Notes: generated by a model not told the origin, from the sequence alone. A DNA stretch of 64,000 bases from an uncultured Prevotella sp. (GCA_902464615.1 CABQKA010000001.1:124001-188000); one strand, 5' to 3'; shown: positions 49,134 through 57,424, counted from the first letter of the stretch. Translations and numbers: made by a program.

Positions 49134-50384
49134 ATGTTCCTATACGAATCGCTATACCAGCTTCAAAGTTTCAGCTTCTGCGGCCATTCCAACGACACCG
49201 CCACCGGAGAAGCCCAAATCAGCCTGCACGCCTGGCATCCGCTTTTCGACGCCCATTTCCCCGGGCATCCCGTACTGCCTGGCGCCGTACTGCTACGCAT
49301 CGTCTACGAACTTTTCAACCACTTCGGCCGTAGCGGCACTGAACGCGGCTACGAACTCCAAAGCGTGCGCCGCGCCAAATTCCAACAAGAAATAGACCCG
49401 CGGCGGTCACAGTTCCTGCGCGTGGCATGGCAGGAACGCGACCTGGCCGACAGGAAAAAAGAAATAAAAGGCTACGCCGAAACCGGCGAGGGGCAACGCT
49501 GTGCAACGTTCACGCTCCTGTTCCGCCCCATCCCCCCCAGACAGGAAAAGCGTGGCGAAAAAGAGGCCGTCCGGCCGGAGCCCAAACTGCTGGACAAGAT
49601 GGGCTGCTGCGTAGTGATTCCGGCCTACGCCTGCTGGGGCCCGCTTTTCAGCGTCCTGCACGGCGTCTATGAATACGCCTCCCACATACTGGTAGTGGAC
49701 GACGGCAGCGGCGACGAACCGACATGGCTGCTCGACTTTGTGCCGGCGGACAACAAGCCGTATGCCACGGGCACGTGCGGTACGAACGTGAACGGCGTGC
49801 CTTTCACCCTTATCCGCCACCCGAAGAACCGGGGCAAAGGAGCTGCGCTGGCCACGGGCTTTGCCTGGGCGCGCGAACAGGGATTCCGTTATGCCCTGAC
49901 CATCGACGCGGACGGGCAACACGCACCGGGCGACATCCCGCACCTGGCCCATGCGCTTACGGAACAGCCCGGGGCGCTCATCGTAGGATGCAGGCGGAAG
50001 GGAAGCGAAGACATGCCCGGGGGCAACCGTTTCGCCAACCGTTTCTCGAACTTCTGGTTCAGCGTAGAGACCCTCCAGCGCCTGTCCGACACACAGTCGG
50101 GGTTCCGCATCTACCCCCTGGATGCCCTCTGTCCGCTACACTGGCTGACGGCCCGCTACGAAGCGGAGCTGGAGCTGCTGGTATGGGCCGCGTGGCAGGG
50201 CGTGCCCCTCATCGGCACAGACGTCTCCGTACACTACCCGCCCCGGAAGGAGCGCATCAGCCACTTCCGCCCGTTGCGCGACTTCGGGCGCATCTCGCTG
50301 CTCAACTGCGTCCTGTGCTTCCTGGCCGTAACCTACGGCATCCCGCGGACGTTAATCCGCCGCCTGCGCCATGGCCGGTCTTAG
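49134..50384 (+). CDS. Fusion of ApeI-like hotdog dehydratase (has His, lacks Glu) and GT2 glycosyltransferase
   Basis: 416 residues with two domains. Residues 1 to about 135 are a FabZ/ApeI hotdog with HPLFDAHFPGHPVLPG at 35-50; H41 matches the FabZ catalytic His, but the Glu expected 14 residues later is R55. A charged linker (PPRQEKRGEKEA) leads to a GT2 domain from about 150: MGCCVVIPAYA, ILVVDDGSGDE, NRGKGAALATGFAWA, the DxD DADGQH, and SDTQSGFRIYP, most like dolichyl-phosphate-mannose-synthase-type enzymes. Dehydratase and glycosyltransferase are thus made as one chain. The protein ends in a hydrophobic stretch. It overlaps the next gene by 14 bases. Confidence 0.88.
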   Translation: MFLYESLYQLQSFSFCGHSNDTATGEAQISLHAWHPLFDAHFPGHPVLPGAVLLRIVYELFNHFGRSGTERGYELQSVRRAKFQQEIDPRRSQFLRVAWQERDLADRKKEIKGYAETGEGQRCATFTLLFRPIPPRQEKRGEKEAVRPEPKLLDKMGCCVVIPAYACWGPLFSVLHGVYEYASHILVVDDGSGDEPTWLLDFVPADNKPYATGTCGTNVNGVPFTLIRHPKNRGKGAALATGFAWAREQGFRYALTIDADGQHAPGDIPHLAHALTEQPGALIVGCRRKGSEDMPGGNRFANRFSNFWFSVETLQRLSDTQSGFRIYPLDALCPLHWLTARYEAELELLVWAAWQGVPLIGTDVSVHYPPRKERISHFRPLRDFGRISLLNCVLCFLAVTYGIPRTLIRRLRHGRS

Positions 50385-51165
50385 CTGCCCCCAAACGAGC
50401 GGGCCGGCAGGTATCGGTTGCTGGTTACGGACCGCATGCGCCGTGTTCCTGTTCGCCACATCGACCCTGCTCTTCATGCGTCCGTTCTCGTGGCTCTACT
50501 TCGCAGTGGGACATCCCACGGAACGCAAGCGCCTGCGCTACCACCGATGGCTCTGCATGGCGGCCCGCACAGCGCTCCGCCTCCTGCCGGGCGTCACGTT
50601 CCGGACGGACAACCGGGAAGGCGAGGATTTCAGCCGGCCGGCCGTCATCGTGTGCAACCACCAATCGCACCTTGACCTGCTCTGCATATTGACGCTCACC
50701 CCGCGTCTGGTCGTCCTGACCAACGACCGGGTGTGGCACAACCCATACTACGGGGACATCATCCACCGCGCGGAATTCTATCCCGTTTCCGACGGGATGG
50801 AGCGCAACACAGAGCGGCTGCGGGACCTGGCCCGGCGAGGCTATTCGGTCGTCGTGTTCCCGGAGGGCACCCGCTCGCCCGACTGCCGCATTCTCCGCTT
50901 CCACCAGGGCGCGTTCCGGCTGTCGGCCGAACTGGGCCTGGAAGTGCTGCCCGTCTTCCTGTACGGGCCGGGCAAAGTCATGGCCAAGGAAAGCCGGTTT
51001 ATCCGGCGCGGCAGGCTTTACATGGAAATCGGGAAACGAGAAGCCGCACCGCGCCCCGACGACGAAGCAGCCGTCAGACAAATGCGCCGCGCCATGCACG
51101 CCCGCTACGTGGCACACTACGCAGAGCTGTGCGACAAACTGGAACAAAACGATATAGAAAGATAA
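50371..51165 (+). CDS. PlsC-like 1-acyl-glycerol-3-phosphate acyltransferase
   Basis: Membrane-bound acyltransferase of 264 residues with an N-terminal hydrophobic segment (CAVFLFATSTLLFM), the HX4D catalytic motif H97-QSHL-D102 in CNHQSHLDLL, and FPEGTRSPD near 167. Inside the cluster it probably adds an acyl chain to a glycerol- or sugar-linked form of the product, as the lipid-attachment acyltransferases of aryl polyene loci do. It starts inside the end of the glycosyltransferase gene, and the next gene follows after four bases. Confidence 0.9.
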   Translation: MAGLSCPQTSGPAGIGCWLRTACAVFLFATSTLLFMRPFSWLYFAVGHPTERKRLRYHRWLCMAARTALRLLPGVTFRTDNREGEDFSRPAVIVCNHQSHLDLLCILTLTPRLVVLTNDRVWHNPYYGDIIHRAEFYPVSDGMERNTERLRDLARRGYSVVVFPEGTRSPDCRILRFHQGAFRLSAELGLEVLPVFLYGPGKVMAKESRFIRRGRLYMEIGKREAAPRPDDEAAVRQMRRAMHARYVAHYAELCDKLEQNDIER

Positions 51166-51169
51166 AAAG

Positions 51170-52657
51170 ATGGGGAGTGAGCACTGCATCATCATCGGCA
51201 GCGGACTTGGCGGACTGGCCTGCGCCTATTTCCTGGCCAAGTGCGGCTATGGCGTCACCGTGCTGGAACAAGGCAACCAGGCCGGAGGATGCCTGCAGAG
51301 TTTCCGCCGGGGAGACGCCGTATTCGAGACCGGCATGCACTTCATCGGCAGCGCGGCACCGGGCCAACTTCTCCACCGCCTGCTGACAGGATTAGGCATT
51401 CTCCCCCAAATAGCCTTAGAACAGCTGGACCCGACAGGCTACAATGTCGTATCGCTCGGCGGCCGGCATTTCCACATAGCTAACGGTAGGGAAGCCTTCA
51501 TCGACACACTCTGCCGCGATTTTCCCAAAAGCCGCGCGGAACTTGAGCGCTACGCCGACCTCGTGCACCGCATTGCGGAAAGCACTTCGATACGCGCCCT
51601 TTTCTCGCAGACTACGGACCTGCGGCTGCTCACGGAATACCAGACCCGCAGCATGGACGGCGTACTCGACGAATTAATCAGCGACCCGCTGTTGCGTAAC
51701 GTACTGGCCGGCAACCTGCCCCTTTACGCAGCGCGAAAAGGCCGCACGCCATTTTCGCTCCACGCCTTCATCACAGATTTTTACCAGCAAAGCGCTTTCC
51801 GCATCGTAGGCGGCAGCCAGCAAATGGCCGAAATCCTCGCGGACAACATCCGGCGCATGGGCGGCAACGTTCTGACACGACGCCGCGCTGTCGACATCGA
51901 ATGTGACAGTCACAGGGCGACCGCGGTCAGGACGGCGGACGGGGAACGCTATCCGGCCGACTTCGTCATCTCGGACATTCACCCGGCCGCAACGCTCTCC
52001 CTGCTGCGCACGCCGCTCATCCGGCCAGCCTACCGGCAACGCATCGCCAGTCTGAAAGGCACGACCTCGTGTTTCGTGACCTATTTGCAATTCAAGAAAG
52101 GCCAAGTCCCCTACCAGCGCTACAATTTTTTCAGTTACAAAGCCTCCTCGCCGTGGGACTGCGAGCGCTACGACGACCATACATGGCCACAAGGCTACCT
52201 GTACATGCACGGCTGCACAGAGACCGACGCCCGCTTCGCCCGCACCGGCATGGTGATTTCCTACCAGACATTGGAAGAAGTAGCACGTTGGACCGGGACC
52301 GTCACAGGCAGGCGGGGAGCAGACTACGAAGCCTTCAAAGCCGAAAAGGCCCGTCGCCTGCTGGACTGCGTTGAACGGGATTTCCCGGGACTAAGAGACC
52401 GCATTGAAAACGTATGGACCTCGACGCCGCTGACCTACCGCGACTACATCGGGACACCGGACGGCGCCATCTACGGCATAGCCCGCGACCTGACCCTCGG
52501 GGCCGGAGGGCGCGTATCGCACCGGACGCGCATCCCGAACCTGTTTCTCACCGGACAGAACACGAACTCACACGGCATACTCGGCACACTCGTCGGCGCC
52601 CTCCTGACCTGTTCGGCACTGCCCGGTACGGCCCACATCCCCTCCCTTTTCCACTAA
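51170..52657 (+). CDS. FAD-dependent oxidoreductase, CrtI/CrtISO-like, copy A
   Basis: 495-residue flavoprotein of the amine oxidase/phytoene desaturase fold. The dinucleotide-binding IIIGSGLGGLACAYF is at 7-21, then VLEQGNQAGGCLQSF; GGSQQMAEILADNI lies mid-protein and the C-terminal FAD contact is FLTGQNTNSHGILGTLVGAL. Its resemblance is to carotenoid isomerase and retinol saturase rather than true phytoene desaturases, and no carotenoid gene is near. It could saturate, isomerize or desaturate a polyene. A paralogue follows after 12 bases. Confidence 0.88.
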   Translation: MGSEHCIIIGSGLGGLACAYFLAKCGYGVTVLEQGNQAGGCLQSFRRGDAVFETGMHFIGSAAPGQLLHRLLTGLGILPQIALEQLDPTGYNVVSLGGRHFHIANGREAFIDTLCRDFPKSRAELERYADLVHRIAESTSIRALFSQTTDLRLLTEYQTRSMDGVLDELISDPLLRNVLAGNLPLYAARKGRTPFSLHAFITDFYQQSAFRIVGGSQQMAEILADNIRRMGGNVLTRRRAVDIECDSHRATAVRTADGERYPADFVISDIHPAATLSLLRTPLIRPAYRQRIASLKGTTSCFVTYLQFKKGQVPYQRYNFFSYKASSPWDCERYDDHTWPQGYLYMHGCTETDARFARTGMVISYQTLEEVARWTGTVTGRRGADYEAFKAEKARRLLDCVERDFPGLRDRIENVWTSTPLTYRDYIGTPDGAIYGIARDLTLGAGGRVSHRTRIPNLFLTGQNTNSHGILGTLVGALLTCSALPGTAHIPSLFH

Positions 52658-52669
52658 AAAAGCAAAGAC

Positions 52670-54184
52670 ATGCCCGACTCTCACGTACTTATCCTCGGCG
52701 GCGGCACCGGCGGACTCTTTACAGGAGCGCTACTGGCCAAAGAAGGCTTCCGCGTCACGGTACTCGAAAAAAACCGCCGCGCCGGCGGAGGCCTGCAATG
52801 CTTTGAACGGTTCGGCACGACATTCGAAACAGGAATGCACACGTTGGGCGGACTCGAGCCGGGCGACTCCGTAGACCGGATCTGCCGTTTCTTAGGCATA
52901 CGCGACAGGCTCAAACTACGCCCCGACGATTGTCTGGCCAGCATCCACTATCTCCAGGATGGGAGCGAATATCTTCTACCCAAAGGGAAAGAGGCCTTTA
53001 CCGCCTGTCTGTGCGAACGCTTTCCAGCCGAAGCCACAGGCATCCGGGACTATATCGGGCATATTTACCGCCTGTCGGAAGAAGTCGATTTATTCTACCT
53101 GCGGGAAAGCGATGAAGGGCTGCGCCCCCACAGCGATGCATTTCTCCAGGCCGCCGACGAACTCATAGGCAGCCACACGGCTGACGCCCGCCTACGCGAC
53201 GTGCTTGCCTTCCTGAACCCGCTCTACGGCGGCGTAGCCGGACATTCCCCGGCCTACCTCCACGCCCTCATCAACGTACTTTACATCAACGGCCCATGCC
53301 GTTTCGTCGGCGGCAGCCAGCAGCTGGCCGAGGCACTCACAGACGTCATCCAAAGCGCCGGCGGCACCGTGGAAACAGGAAATGCTGTGACGGCTGTTGA
53401 CGTGAAGGAACAAAGCGTCACAGCCATACATACAGCCGACGGCAGGCAATACCGTGCCGACCAGTACATTTCCTCCATCCATCCCTGTACGCTGCTGGGC
53501 CTGTTGCCACCGGACGCCTTCACACGCGCTTACCGCAAACGCCTTCAGGATATTCCCGACACATATTCCGCCTTTACCGTATTCGTGAAACTGCGGCCGC
53601 ATTCGTTCCCCTATATGGACCATACCTGCTACTACCAGGACGACTACGGCCTTGTATGGCGCCATGCCGACGCCGCCGGGCCACGCTGGCCGCGGGGCTT
53701 CATGTACTTCACGCCCCCGGAGGCCGGGCAGGACGGCTACGCCCGCAAGCTCATCGTGAACTGCGTCATGGACTTCGACGAAGTAGCCCAGTGGGCCGAC
53801 ACGCACACGCCGGGACAACGGGGCAAAGCTTACGAGGCGTGGAAACGGCGCCGTATGTGCCAAGTCCTGGAACGCTTGGAAACACTTCACCCCGGTTTCG
53901 GACGGGCCATAGAGCACGCTTTCGCCGCCTCACCGCTCACCATCCGCGACTACTACGGTACGCGCGCCGGCTCCCTATTCGGCTACAGGAAAGACTGCAA
54001 GCAGCCAGCCCTCTCCTACCTGCCCGTCCGTACCAAAATCCGCAACCTGCTCCTCACGGGCCAGAACGTCAACCTCCACGGCATCTGCGGCGTGCCCCTG
54101 ACGGCTATCACCACGGCCGAAGCCCTGCTCGGACGCAATTACTTAATCCGCAAAATGAACGAGGCCGACGGTCTCTCCTATTAA
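52670..54184 (+). CDS. FAD-dependent oxidoreductase, CrtI/CrtISO-like, copy B
   Basis: 504-residue paralogue of the preceding gene: LILGGGTGGLFTGALL at 5-20, VLEKNRRAGGGLQCF, GGSQQLAEALTDVI, and C-terminal LLTGQNVNLHGICGVPLTAI. The copies share layout but differ widely in sequence, so the duplication is old and the two may form a heterodimer or act on different bonds. It is followed by the adenylate-forming ligase after six bases. Confidence 0.88.
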   Translation: MPDSHVLILGGGTGGLFTGALLAKEGFRVTVLEKNRRAGGGLQCFERFGTTFETGMHTLGGLEPGDSVDRICRFLGIRDRLKLRPDDCLASIHYLQDGSEYLLPKGKEAFTACLCERFPAEATGIRDYIGHIYRLSEEVDLFYLRESDEGLRPHSDAFLQAADELIGSHTADARLRDVLAFLNPLYGGVAGHSPAYLHALINVLYINGPCRFVGGSQQLAEALTDVIQSAGGTVETGNAVTAVDVKEQSVTAIHTADGRQYRADQYISSIHPCTLLGLLPPDAFTRAYRKRLQDIPDTYSAFTVFVKLRPHSFPYMDHTCYYQDDYGLVWRHADAAGPRWPRGFMYFTPPEAGQDGYARKLIVNCVMDFDEVAQWADTHTPGQRGKAYEAWKRRRMCQVLERLETLHPGFGRAIEHAFAASPLTIRDYYGTRAGSLFGYRKDCKQPALSYLPVRTKIRNLLLTGQNVNLHGICGVPLTAITTAEALLGRNYLIRKMNEADGLSY

Positions 54185-54190
54185 GACAAA

Positions 54191-55498
54191 ATGAAAGACA
54201 TTGAATTCCAAACTGAAGCCGAAATCAAAGAGTTTCAAGAAGAATTGCTCCGACGCGACCTGCGCTACCTCGCCGCACATTCTTCCTACTACCAGCATGT
54301 GTTCCGCGCCGGCGGCATCGACGTAGCCCGCATCCGCCATCTGGAGGACCTGGAACAAATCCCCTTTACTGAAAAGAAAGACCTCCAACTCTACAACGAC
54401 GCGTTCCGCTGCTGCCCGAAAGAGAAAATAGTCGACTACATCACGACTTCGGGAACGTTGGGCGACCCTGTAACCTTCGGCTGCTCGGAAAAGGACCTGC
54501 AACGCCTGGCCTACAATGAGAAGAAATCCTTCGCCTGCGCCGGCCTGCAACCCGGCAACATACTGCAGCTCATGACGACGATGGACAAGCGCTTTATGGC
54601 GGGCCTGGCCTACTTCCTGGGCATACGCGAACTGGGAGCCAGCATTATCCGCGTGGGCAACGGCATACCGGAACTGCAGTGGGACACCATCCGCCGTCTC
54701 CGCCCGGATACGCTGATGTGCGTCCCCTCGTTCATCCTGCGGCTCATACAGTATGCCGAAGAGCACGGCATCGATTACCGCAACAGCAGTGTCCGGCGCA
54801 TCATCGGCATAGGCGAGAGCCTGCGCGAGCAGGACTTCTCGCTCAACCTGCTGGGCCGGCGCATCAAGGAAAAGTGGGACGTGGAGCTCTTCGCCACCTA
54901 CTCGTCCACCGAAATGGGAGCGACTTTCTCCGAATGCCCCTACGGCTGCGGCGGACACGTACACCCGGAGCTCGTCATCACGGAAATCATCGGCGAAAAC
55001 GGCCACCCCGTCCCCGACGGGCAAGTGGGCGAAGTCGTCGTCACCACACTCGGCGTGGAAGCCATGCCCCTGCTGCGCTTCCGCACCGGCGACATGGCGG
55101 CAAAGGTCACAGCCCCGTGTGCCTGCGGGCGCCATTCCTACCGCCTGACGCCTATCGTCGGAAGAAAGCACAACATGCTCAAGCTCAAGGGCACCACGCT
55201 CTACCCCCCAGCGCTCAACGACGTGCTCGAGGGGACGCCCTACGTGGACAACTACGTCGTGGTGGTCAGCACAAGCGACGCCGGCACGGACCGCGTGCTC
55301 GTAAAGGCCGGGACCAGTCTCCCCGCCACGCCCTCACTGGTAAAAGACCTGAAAGACCGTTTCCGCTCCCGCATCCGCGTCGCCCCGGACGTGGAGTTCC
55401 TCCCCGTCGAAGCCGTCAGCCGCATCAACCACCCCGACGGTGCGCGGAAGCCCGTCAAGTTTATCGACCTGAGAAAGCCGCTCGGCGAAGCGCAATGA
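54191..55498 (+). CDS. PaaK-like adenylate-forming acid-CoA (or ACP) ligase
   Basis: 435 residues of the phenylacetate-CoA ligase branch of the ANL family. The ATP-binding loop TTSGTLGDP is at 85-93, the adenine motif ATYSSTEMG near 237, RTGDMAAKV (ribose-binding Asp) near 298, and the small C-terminal domain begins GRKHNMLKLKGTTLYPP. Two Cys-rich pieces, ECPYGCGGHVHPE and PCACGRHS, match the metal-site cysteines of PaaK. It probably activates the aromatic or other carboxylic starter acid and loads it onto a carrier. It is the last clear gene of the cluster. Confidence 0.9.
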   Translation: MKDIEFQTEAEIKEFQEELLRRDLRYLAAHSSYYQHVFRAGGIDVARIRHLEDLEQIPFTEKKDLQLYNDAFRCCPKEKIVDYITTSGTLGDPVTFGCSEKDLQRLAYNEKKSFACAGLQPGNILQLMTTMDKRFMAGLAYFLGIRELGASIIRVGNGIPELQWDTIRRLRPDTLMCVPSFILRLIQYAEEHGIDYRNSSVRRIIGIGESLREQDFSLNLLGRRIKEKWDVELFATYSSTEMGATFSECPYGCGGHVHPELVITEIIGENGHPVPDGQVGEVVVTTLGVEAMPLLRFRTGDMAAKVTAPCACGRHSYRLTPIVGRKHNMLKLKGTTLYPPALNDVLEGTPYVDNYVVVVSTSDAGTDRVLVKAGTSLPATPSLVKDLKDRFRSRIRVAPDVEFLPVEAVSRINHPDGARKPVKFIDLRKPLGEAQ

Positions 55499-55525
55499 AA
55501 GCCTGACCCCTTAACCTCGCTCATC

Positions 55526-56200
55526 ATGGAAATCATATACGAAGACAATCACATTATCATCGCCAACAAGGCTGCAGGCGAAATCGTACAAGGCGACAAG
55601 ACCGGCGACCGGACCCTGGCCGACGACATCAAAGCCTACATCAAAGAGAAATACGCCAAACCGGGCGCCGTCTTCCTCGGCGTGGTCCACCGCCTGGACC
55701 GCCCCGTCAGCGGCCTGGTCGTATTCGCGCGGACCAGCAAGGCGCTGGCGCGGCTCAACGAAATGTTCCGCAACGGAAAAGTGCAGAAGACCTACCATGC
55801 CATCGTCGCCACGCCGCAACCGCCGCTGCCGGAACAGGAAGTGGCCCTCACCCACTGGCTCACGCGCAACGAGCGGCAGAACCGGGCCTACGCGCACGAC
55901 CGCGAGGTGAAAGGGGCGAAACTGGCCCGGCTGGACTTCCGTCCCATTGGCCGCAGCGAACGCTACACGCTCCTTGAAGTCCACCTCCACACCGGGCGCC
56001 ACCACCAGATACGCTGCCAGCTCGCCGCCGCCGGGCTGCCCGTAAAGGGCGACCTGAAATACGGCGCGCCGCGCAGCAATCCCGACGGAAGCATCTGCCT
56101 CCATGCCCGGCGCATTGCCTTTGAGCATCCCGTAAGCCACCAGCCTGTCGACGTCACTGCGCCCTATCCGGCGCTGCCTTTGTGGCAGACTTTTGAATGA
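55526..56200 (+). CDS. RluA family RNA pseudouridine synthase
   Basis: Isomerizes uridine to pseudouridine in rRNA or tRNA. It has 224 residues without an S4 domain; catalytic D58 lies in VHRLDRPVSGL, and LEVHLHTGRHHQIRCQLAA and ICLHARRIAFEHP are family motifs. It starts 27 bases after the ligase gene and may be cotranscribed, but is probably a housekeeping gene outside the pathway. Confidence 0.92.
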   Translation: MEIIYEDNHIIIANKAAGEIVQGDKTGDRTLADDIKAYIKEKYAKPGAVFLGVVHRLDRPVSGLVVFARTSKALARLNEMFRNGKVQKTYHAIVATPQPPLPEQEVALTHWLTRNERQNRAYAHDREVKGAKLARLDFRPIGRSERYTLLEVHLHTGRHHQIRCQLAAAGLPVKGDLKYGAPRSNPDGSICLHARRIAFEHPVSHQPVDVTAPYPALPLWQTFE

Positions 56201-56233
56201 CGCCCGCAGGCTACCGGGCACGTGCCAGCCCCC

Positions 56234-57298
56234 TCACCGCGTCTGCTCCCTCTCCTGCCCTCCGGCCGAGGAGCCGCGTTCCGTAGCGGCCGGCGCGCCA
56301 GGGCCGTGAGACGAAAGGAAGCGGCGCACGTCGTCCTGCACGCGCAAATAGGGCGGGGCCGTCACGTAGCCCGTGTGCTTGCGCAGCATCTCCTCCACGT
56401 TGCCCACAGCGTGCTGGTAGGCCGCCAGCTCGTTCTGCATTTGAGTGGCATGGCTGGCCAGGCGGCGGATCTCGCGCTCGCGCTCGCGCCGCAAGGCCTC
56501 ACAGACGCCGGCCAGCATCGGGGCCACCACCCCGTCGTGCACGTCGTGGCCGCGCATATACAGGTAGGTTGTCTGCGGCGTCAGGCCCAGCGAGAGCAGT
56601 TCCTCCCACAGCGGCTTATACGTGCGGCGGGCCGAAGGAAACTGCCGCTGCAGGCGGTTCACCTTGGCGTTCACCTTGTGGCGCAGCCGCTCCAGCGTCT
56701 GCTCGGGATGATAGTAATTCAGCCTGTCCAGCGCGACGATGTGGTAAAAGTCTAGCATGGAAAACCGCGTATAGCAATGATAGCGGTAGGCCCACACGTT
56801 CCACACGAAAAGCGGCCAGACAATCTCCGAGTAGGACGAGAGGAAAGCCTCGAAGTCGAAAATGCGCCGGTCGTTGAGCGTGGCCATCACGCAGACGTTG
56901 TGCAGCGCCGGCGCGTAGCATTGGAAATTCTCGATGGCATAGACATAAGTGTGGAAAACGAAGGGGCTGCCGCACACCTGGCACGATGTCGGCGTGGCGC
57001 CCTGAAGCAGATAGTCATAGTCGGCGTCGACACAGGCAATCATGCAACTGCCCAGACGCTCGCCCAGCTGGTTGGCAAGGGCTATCTTCTTCCCTTTGCA
57101 CAAAGAGCCGCTTGAGGGCAACACTACTTCAAAGTAACAGTCCGGCGTCTCGAGCGGCCGCAGCAGATTGCTCCAGAAGAACACATCGTCGTAACTCTCC
57201 ACGTAGGCTACAATCTTGCGACGCGCATGGCGGCCGTTCAGCCGGTTGGCCGCGGCGATGTAGGCCGAATTCAGGTTTTGGGAAAGGCGCTTGGGCAT
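56234..57298 (-). CDS. DUF4435 protein, TOPRIM-like, AriB-like candidate effector
   Basis: 354 residues. The DUF4435 domain covers about 25-290, with the TOPRIM-like acidic motifs VESYDDVFFW (E34, D37, D38) and ACVDADYDYLL (D91, D93, D95), and TYVYAIENFQCY. A CQVCG pair (C106, C109) suggests a metal site. A helical, Arg-rich tail (EREREIRRLASHATQMQ) and a low-complexity end follow. The gene lies downstream of an SMC-like ATPase on the same strand, an arrangement known from PARIS (AriA ATPase plus AriB, a DUF4435 TOPRIM nuclease) and OLD-type systems. A conserved non-defence role in Bacteroidales cannot be excluded. Confidence 0.8.
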   Translation of the reverse strand: MPKRLSQNLNSAYIAAANRLNGRHARRKIVAYVESYDDVFFWSNLLRPLETPDCYFEVVLPSSGSLCKGKKIALANQLGERLGSCMIACVDADYDYLLQGATPTSCQVCGSPFVFHTYVYAIENFQCYAPALHNVCVMATLNDRRIFDFEAFLSSYSEIVWPLFVWNVWAYRYHCYTRFSMLDFYHIVALDRLNYYHPEQTLERLRHKVNAKVNRLQRQFPSARRTYKPLWEELLSLGLTPQTTYLYMRGHDVHDGVVAPMLAGVCEALRREREREIRRLASHATQMQNELAAYQHAVGNVEEMLRKHTGYVTAPPYLRVQDDVRRFLSSHGPGAPAATERGSSAGGQEREQTR

Positions 57299-57348
57299 AG
57301 GGCAAGAACAGGATTAAAGGAACGGCGGACGGGAACAGGCCCCGGGCC

Positions 57349-57403
57349 GACGGGGCTTAGGCCTGTACGCACGGCCCTAAGCCCCGTGGGGCTGCCCCGT
57401 AGG
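57349..57403. repeat. Palindromic module array, copy 10
   Basis: ACGGGGCTTAGGCC (57350-57363) pairs with GGCCCTAAGCCCCGT (57373-57387) around a 9-base loop; GGGGCTGCCCCGTAGG follows. It lies between the ATPase stop and the DUF4435 start, so a transcript joining them must cross a strong stem. Confidence 0.85.
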
Positions 57404-57424
57404 CCGGTTTCCCCGGGAGCACCG

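Noticed and set aside
51170..54184. Carotenoid biosynthesis locus based on the CrtI-like proteins
   Set aside because: No phytoene synthase, GGPP synthase or cyclase gene is present and all neighbours belong to acyl-chain synthesis.
9596..57403. CRISPR-like interpretation of the repeated GGGGCTAAGG motifs
   Set aside because: Units are spaced about 20 bases apart with linkers that are themselves similar, orientation alternates, arrays are short and scattered, and there are no cas genes.
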